Source of the DNA: Cristatella mucedo
Taxonomy: Eukaryota > Bryozoa > Phylactolaemata > Cristatellidae
DNA: 62,000 nt
NCBI GenBank assembly: GCA_009760855.2
Contig: WPIO01000011.1
Coordinates: 5,707,501-5,769,500, forward strand
Direction of reading: 5' to 3'
The notes below the pieces were generated by a model. The model searched no databases. It had not been told where the DNA came from and saw nothing but the letters and a program-made list of their open reading frames with translations. Shown here piece by piece: positions 57,401-62,000 of this stretch. Made by a program: the position numbers and the translations under genes. Every line of letters starts with the position of its first letter. Position 1 is the stretch's first letter.

Positions 57401-59230
57401 AGCAAAGTTCTTACGCTGACCCACAAGGCCCGCCACGGCTTGGCTCCTTCATACCTAGCTGAACTGCTGCATCAGTTTCAGCCTGTTCGCGCCCTCAGGT
57501 CCTGTGTGGACAATAAATTAGCTGTCCCATTCCTCCGCTTAAAGACAGTTGGCGAAAGAAGCTTTAGCTCTGCAGGTCCTAGACTGTGGAACTTGCTTCC
57601 ACAATTCTTACGAAACGACATCTACTCTCCAACTGCCGACTGTGGCGCATCTTTTTCAGCGGTCCTGAACTGCTACTTCTATGCTACTCACTACCTCAAC
57701 TGCTCTCCTGACTCTGCTATGCTTCCCACTTTCTCTTTGTTGCGTGAGACGAAGTCTGTTAGCTACCGAATGCGTACCGAAAGCCGCTTAGGCTGTGAGT
57801 GCGCTATACAAAACTCTCCTGCGTAACACCCACGTGGTCTTTATGACTTTGTGGAGTTACTGACGGAGATACATTACATTACATCAAAATATAGCACCAA
57901 ACCGATGTAATAGTTGTTGGCAAACCAACCCTTACTTACACTGGGAAACCTCTCCTTCAAAACAAATATTTTTGGCCATCATATATCCAGTAGTCACCAC
58001 TTGATTTCTTGATCCAAAATGACCTTTTACTTAATAACAATAATACTGCACTTGATAAAGTGCCCTCAGAGAACTTAATCTCTTTCTAGGTGCTTTACAT
58101 TTGCTGCAAAGGGAAATGCAATTGAATGGTAAGTAAAATCATGCTTGAATGACAAACAAAAAGAATAATATAGTTAGTGGTGACATGCACAGGGTCAGCA
58201 TGCAAATGTTGTTAGTGGCAGCATGCACAGTGTCAGCAGGCATAAGCACATGAAGGACGAATCACAGGGACCCACTAAATGCTGTCCTAAATAGGTGTGT
58301 TTTTAAGTTCCTAATTACTTGGCAACATCATCAGCTCCAGAGCCAAATATGTCCACTGTCAGTGATGTAAGATGCCAGAAATTCGTGTCGCTTAGACAGG
58401 GATACCCCATCCAAGTTGGTTTATGCAGTTGTGACTTCCAGTCTCGATTTCTATAACTCACTACTGGCAAGTACTGCAGCATGCGAAACAATAAGCTTAA
58501 AGTTGGTGCACAATTCAGCAGCTCGGCATTTGTTTAGTGAGCATAGATAGCAGTTGCTGTTGCACATGTCTCTGTAGCTGAAGGAGCTTCGATGGTTCCC
58601 TGGTGATCCAACAGATATAGAGTAAAGTTCATACGCTGACCTACATAGTCAGCCTTGACTAGGCTCCTTAATACTAGCTGAACTGCTGCACCAGTTTCAG
58701 CCTCCTCGGGTCCTTAGGTCCTCTGTGGTCTATAAATTAGCTGTTTCATCCCTTTGCTTAAAGACCGTTGGTGACGTAAGCTTTTGCTCTCCATATCCTA
58801 GGCTGTGGAACTCACTTCCACAATTTTTAAGCAGCGACATCTATTCTCCTGCAGCCTACTGGAGCACATCCTTTCCAGCCGTCGTGAGCTTCTATTTCCT
58901 TGCCACTCACTTGCTTGACTGCCCTTTTGACTCACCTATGCTTCTCTTGAGTCGAGTGTTGCACTATTTTTGGTCCCACAATAAAATCAGTGCTGCTCAC
59001 AACCCGATGCAATAGTCCGCAGAGTCATATGTCCACCAAGTGGAACACTTTGACTGGCTGGTTCGATGGCATCACAATAACCGGTTCCTGTTTTCTAGCC
59101 ATTTGTGTTGTAGAACCCGATGGCGAGTCCTGCTGACTGTGGCGCTTCCTTTTCAGTTTTCCTTAGCTGCTACTTTCATGCTGCACACTACAACTGCCCT
59201 AGTGACTAAGCTAGGCTTCCCACCTCTGTG

Positions 59231-59306
<76 letters not shown>

Positions 59307-62000
59307 TCTCTCTCTCTGTGCCTCTCTTTCTTCATCCCTCTCTCGCGGTCCGATGAAGTCTGGCAGCTACTGAAATGGGTACCAATAGCCACTTGGACAT
59401 TGAGTTTGCTCCCGAAAACCCTCCTTCAATACACCCACTTCATCTTTGTGGCTTAGTGAAGTTACTGGCGGCGATACTTTACATTACATTTTAGAACTTT
59501 TCAAATAGCCATGCACAGGTACTCGCGATTACTCTCAGCTGGCATAGCTGAAAACAGAAACCACCTTCAGAGTGAGTCTGTAGTCTACTGCCTAGTGTAT
59601 TGCAAAGGTTAAAGAAAAATTATAAAATGCTAAAGGGCAGTGCATTTCGGTGTGCTAAGATTTCTTACAATGTCAGTACGTATATCTGTGCGTCAATCTA
59701 AATAATGCAACTCAACAGGAATTCAGTCTGAACCGAAAAGAGCAGTATAACAACGTCATTAAATTATGACAATTCCTGAGATATAATTCTGGAGACGATT
59801 ATGCCAAATATGATGGCATTCCTGATAATCTCTTGGTTGCAGTTAAATTCAAGTTCTTTAATAGTTAATCGTATTAGTAGTTAGCTGCATGGTAAAATGT
59901 ACACTATGCATCATTGACATTCCTGATTAGCTGATAAAAGCTTGAGCAAAAAACAACTGCGTTCGTGTAGTTGTCTGTCATAGTCTTAGTCAAAGTTAGC
60001 CAGGATTTTTCCCTGCGCTTCCTTTCCGGTGCTTACCAAATAAGGCAATGAGTAAGAGAGAGTCCGAGTGATTTTCGATTCGTAGCAAATTTGAACAGAA
60101 TTCTCAGGATAGATAATTGAGTTACATATACGATTTCTTCTACGGCCTCTTTCCGAACGCTCATCATTTGCCGGAGTTGCCTTGCATTAAAAAAAATATT
60201 AGTTAGTCTTTCAGCTGTTGAGGTGTATTGCGATGTAAGCCGATAGCATCGCAGACACAGCCAGCCAATAGATGTTGTAGCTACCTGTAAATGACGTAAA
60301 TTGCTAAGCTGCTGTAATACTATTGGATGCAACTGACCTATATTTCCCTTGACAAAATATTTTTCTACCTGATTTGATTTCTCATTTAGGAGCTACAAGA
60401 AATTGCAAAGGCAAATACGTCTGTAAGAATATTTGAGTTCGGTAAGTTCTAGCAAAGAGGTGGCTGCTGCCTCCTTGGCATTCCCTCTACCAGACATGTC
60501 GAGCAATCCCTTGCACCATGCTTTCTCCAGAATTTTCACTCTGCCCAGCCATGTGTGAATTATAAGACCAAGTGAGTGCACACGGCATGTTGTGTATGCA
60601 AGCTGCTTTAGTTGATTGTGACGGTTGAGTGGTTCTACTGCAGATCTTTTTAAGCCATAGCTTATCAGTGCTTGATTTACAGTACTGCTTGAGGATTCAT
60701 CTAATTCAACACGTCCTGAGCTGTGCAGAAAATCTCATGACCTAATGACCAAAAAGAACCCCAACTACTGACACGAATTACTTATTTAGCTACAATTCAA
60801 TTATTGTGTGTGTGTGTGTGTGCGTGCGTGCATGCATGCATGCATGTGTGTTCATACTTGCATCTTATGAGCTTTTCAAAATTGCCTGTCAGTCTTAGCA
60901 ACGCTAGCAGGCTTCCTTGTCATGGGAAGCAGCTATAAAAATTGCTCGCATGACCTTTTCCCCATTGCCGGTCAGATTAGAATACAATTGGATGCTTGCT
61001 GACTTTACAAGCACATTAATGTGTATTTATTAGGTATAGCACCATATTAAGGGCCGTAATACCCTGGAGGTAAGGTGCTTGCTCTTTACGACCGAGGTCA
61101 TGGGTTCGAATACTGCTTGGGCGATACTTACTGCCAACTGAAAGAGGTGGCTATAGACGTTAAGGTTCTTCTACTGCTATGCAAATGAGGCTGTTTAGTT
61201 AGCCAATATATATTAATATGTCTCGTACCGTTAATTCGTCAACATTTCTTCAGAAAACCTAGTTGCTGTATTAGAAAATGGGAGAGGTTTATAGCACATA
61301 GTATTGTACAGGGTAGATGTTGCATTGGGCAACATTTTATGCTTATCAATTGAATTCTTGCACAAATATTGCACACCATAATCCGACTAATAGTGCTTAC
61401 TGACTCAACTCCTATCATTCATTATCTGACTGTTTTATAACTTACAAGGATGCCTAATTAAAAGAAGATTGCAATTACTTGCACGGCAATATATATATCA
61501 CCTTAGTCTTTTTAGTCCATGGGATATGTTAAACTGGGGAGTGTGTTTCAGAAGAAGGAATGCATAAAAGATAAGCAGTAGCCGGTAGCCATTGCTTCTC
61601 TGGTATTGCCGCTCTAAATTAAATTAATGATTGTGTTTTTCTCTGCAATGGATCTAGTGTATAGTAATTGACATTTCCCAAACAGAGCTGTAAATATTTG
61701 TTTACTCGCACAGCTTTCTTTTACGGTCATCTGTATTATAAATGAGCTGCTTTCTGGATCCTTAGACGTGACACACTTCGACAAGGTTGCGGCTTTGGTG
61801 GAGCTGGTGGAGGCCGCTGTTGGTGACCAGGGCCTAAACTTACTTATTAATAACGCCGGCATCAATCGATGTTCAACGTTGGAAGAAACATCTGTCGAGT
61901 GCCTTAAGGAACACTTGGACGTGCATATTGTGGCTCCATTTGCGTTGGTAAAGGTAAAAGCCAGCTTTTGTGCAGCCGGTTTTTCCCTGCTTAGCAGCTC
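52734..62000 (+). CDS. sni: Gene 2: sniffer-like SDR paralogue, 3' end outside window
   Basis: Three exons are visible (52734-52898, 60390-60441, 61766-61953), joining in frame to 135 residues plus the exon 3 donor at 61954. The remaining exons, homologous to gene 1 exons 4 and 5, lie beyond 62000. The product is a second NAD(P)H-dependent sniffer-type reductase: TGANRGLG cofactor turn, [13 protein letters not shown]-equivalent IFEFD and LNLLINNAG. Exons 1 and 2 match gene 1 in length and phase, so the copies arose by DNA-level duplication and not by retroposition. The residue aligned with catalytic Asn129 of gene 1 is His ([13 protein letters not shown]), so activity may differ. All visible frames are open and all splice sites canonical, so it is probably a working gene. 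Confidence 0.88.
53138..53600 (-). mobile_element. LINE-C C-terminal fragment, antisense
   Basis: The minus-strand frame contains [20 protein letters not shown], equivalent to the [18 protein letters not shown] block of LINE-B but clearly a different family. It matches the decayed antisense piece at 17.8-18.0 kb. No stem-loop or tail was found. Confidence 0.65.
53601..54207. other. Gene 2 intron 1 spacer
   Basis: No gene recognised. It may include further decayed LINE-C sequence. Confidence 0.35.
54208..54290 (-). mobile_element. LINE-B solo 3' tail, antisense
   Basis: ACATAGTATTAATATAGCATT tail, TGATGTAGCGCCATCAGAG, AACTCAATCTCTTTCAAGG and TACTGTACATTTGCTAC. Confidence 0.75.
54355..54500. 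repeat. (CT)n-(GT)n microsatellite
   Basis: CTCTCTC-rich 54355-54415, then (GT)n at 54420-54476 and GCGTGCGT variants. Cys/Val repeat ORFs here are artefacts. Confidence 0.95.
54650..56660 (+). mobile_element. LINE-B copy: pre-RT linker to 3' tail
   Basis: In order: [13 protein letters not shown] (linker), [11 protein letters not shown] region, [57 protein letters not shown] (catalytic YADD, about 55570-55620), [11 protein letters not shown]-terminal blocks, and a 3' UTR with stem-loop (AAAGTGCCTAGAAAGAGATT ... GAGGGTGCTAT) and a TATTAGTATCATTATTATTA tail. Many stops and frameshifts are present. It occupies gene 2 intron 1. Confidence 0.9.
56661..56994. other. Gene 2 intron 1 spacer
   Basis: No repeat or exon recognised. 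Confidence 0.4.
56995..57295 (+). mobile_element. LINE-A 3' end, decayed
   Basis: CTCTCCTGCTGCCAATTGTG, GCGTGAGATGAAGTCTGTTG, GGGCTTTGAGTGTGCAATAA and TAGTCCTTGTGGCTTTGGGA are diverged forms of the LINE-A end. The ATTAC tail is absent. Confidence 0.75.
57312..57392 (+). mobile_element. LINE-B short coding fragment
   Basis: ATCCCTGCCTTCCAGCATGT, CTTTACTCATTTGCTGCATG and CACTTGGATGGCAACGAAC match the LINE-B segment at 55613-55695. It is followed at once by a LINE-A copy. Confidence 0.75.
57393..57885 (+). mobile_element. LINE-A 3' end, nearly intact, recent
   Basis: An open frame from the [16 protein letters not shown] block to the stop after [13 protein letters not shown], then the 3' hairpin and a GATACATTACATTACAT tail. 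It is nearly identical to 4190-4735 (minus the 55-bp duplication) and to 47.6-48.05 kb. It is 5'-truncated at ATACAGAGCAAAG. Confidence 0.93.
58028..58312 (-). mobile_element. LINE-B 3' UTR-only copy, antisense
   Basis: AATAACAATAATACTGCACT tail, AAAGTGCCCTCAGAGAAC ... TCTAGGTGCTTTAC stem-loop, the 3' UTR block and the end of coding sequence (CACAGGGACCCACTAAATGC). Truncated near GTTTTTAAGTTCC. Confidence 0.88.
58313..59010 (+). mobile_element. Divergent LINE-A-like C-terminal region
   Basis: ACTCACTACTGGCAAGTACT, CTGAACTGCTGCACCAGTTT, TATAAATTAGCTGTTTCATC, ACTCACTTCCACAATTTTTA and the open frame 58725-59015 ([17 protein letters not shown]) follow LINE-A order but with many differences. This is an older subfamily or relative. 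Confidence 0.75.
59105..59490 (+). mobile_element. LINE-A 3' end split by a microsatellite
   Basis: CCTGCTGACTGTGGCGCTTC, AGCTAGGCTTCCCACCTCTG, then (CT)n, then GTCCGATGAAGTCTGGCAGC and the LINE-A terminus with GCGGCGATACTTTACATTAC. The CT run sits where other copies read CCCACTTTCTCTTTG. Confidence 0.8.
59231..59319 (+). repeat. (CT)n microsatellite grown inside LINE-A
   Basis: An almost pure CT run replaces the TTTCTCTTTG segment of LINE-A, suggesting expansion from that seed. The Ser/Leu and Arg/Glu ORFs across it are artefacts. Confidence 0.93.
59491..60389. other. Gene 2 intron 1, 3' portion
   Basis: No repeat recognised; ends at the exon 2 acceptor. Confidence 0.4.
60390..60441 (+). 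CDS. sni: Gene 2 exon 2 (52-bp micro-exon)
   Basis: Acceptor CTCATTTAG|GAG and donor TTCG|GTAAGT bound 52 bases encoding [17 protein letters not shown] plus one base. Twelve of seventeen residues equal gene 1 exon 2. Confidence 0.92.
60442..61059. other. Gene 2 intron 2, 5' portion
   Basis: Contains a (GT)n/GCAT microsatellite at about 60805-60850; no exon is seen. Confidence 0.45.
61060..61215 (+). mobile_element. SINE-2 copy, gene 2 intron 2
   Basis: AGGGCCGTAATACCCTGGAG (5' end), GGTAAGGTGCTTGCTCTTTA (A-box region), CATGGGTTCGAATACTGCTT (B box with one change from GGTTCGAATCC), AACTGAAAGAGGTGGCTATA, GACGTTAAGGTTCTTCTACT and an end near GCAAATGAGGCTGTTTAG. Confidence 0.75.
61216..61765. 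other. Gene 2 intron 2, 3' portion
   Basis: No repeat recognised; ends at the exon 3 acceptor. Confidence 0.4.
61766..61953 (+). CDS. sni: Gene 2 exon 3 (NNAG; Asn to His change)
   Basis: Acceptor GATCCTTAG|AC and donor AAG|GTAAAA bound 188 bases, three codons shorter than gene 1 exon 3. It encodes [32 protein letters not shown] and [14 protein letters not shown]. His (CAT) stands where gene 1 has Asn (AAC) in HLNVNITGP. Confidence 0.92.

Overview
The window looks like nuclear DNA from an animal, probably an invertebrate. It has spliced genes with GT-AG introns of 1.3-7.5 kb, L2/CR1-type non-LTR retrotransposons, tRNA-derived SINEs, a decayed hAT-type transposase and many microsatellites. 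There are no operons, compact ORFs or ribosome-binding sites of a prokaryotic kind. I cannot name the species or phylum from the sequence alone.

Host genes. Two paralogous genes on the + strand encode short-chain dehydrogenase/reductases of the sniffer (carbonyl reductase) type. Gene 1 is complete: five exons at 5278-5442, 12695-12746, 15986-16182, 20556-20714 and 26549-26773 join in frame to give 265 residues with [12 protein letters not shown], catalytic Asn/Ser and YxxxK. Gene 2 starts at 52734 and runs off the right edge after three exons (52734-52898, 60390-60441, 61766-61953). Exons 1 and 2 have exactly the same lengths and phases as in gene 1, and both genes split the same Asp codon at intron 2, so this is a gene duplication. 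Gene 2 has His where gene 1 has the SDR catalytic Asn.

Repeats. Nearly everything else that can be recognised is retrotransposon debris. LINE-B (older; over 20 fragments on both strands) ends in a conserved two-part stem-loop followed by (TTA)n. LINE-A (younger; several nearly identical 3' pieces, one copy with the RT domain broken by a single stop codon) ends in a different small hairpin followed by (ATTAC)n. A more decayed set of LINE remnants is called LINE-C here. SINE-1 has a tRNA-like head with A and B boxes joined to a tail that copies the LINE-B stem-loop, so it is probably mobilised by LINE-B. SINE-2 has a canonical B box and a different tail whose partner I could not identify. LINE-A and SINE-2 are nested inside LINE-B copies, which gives a relative age order.

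Layout. 1-5 kb: LINE-B and LINE-A copies. 5.3-26.8 kb: gene 1, with introns full of LINE pieces and a 1.15-kb CT-rich tract just before the last exon. 26.8-52.7 kb: intergenic DNA with a MITE-like element, all repeat families, the hAT transposase relic at about 45-46.3 kb and a CpG-rich stretch at about 48.8-49.5 kb. 52.7-62 kb: 5' part of gene 2, whose first intron holds a long LINE-B copy and several LINE-A copies.

The most interesting system is the LINE/SINE partnership: two LINEs with different 3' hairpins and tail repeats, one SINE sharing the LINE-B hairpin, and retrotransposed tails as short as about 70 bp.
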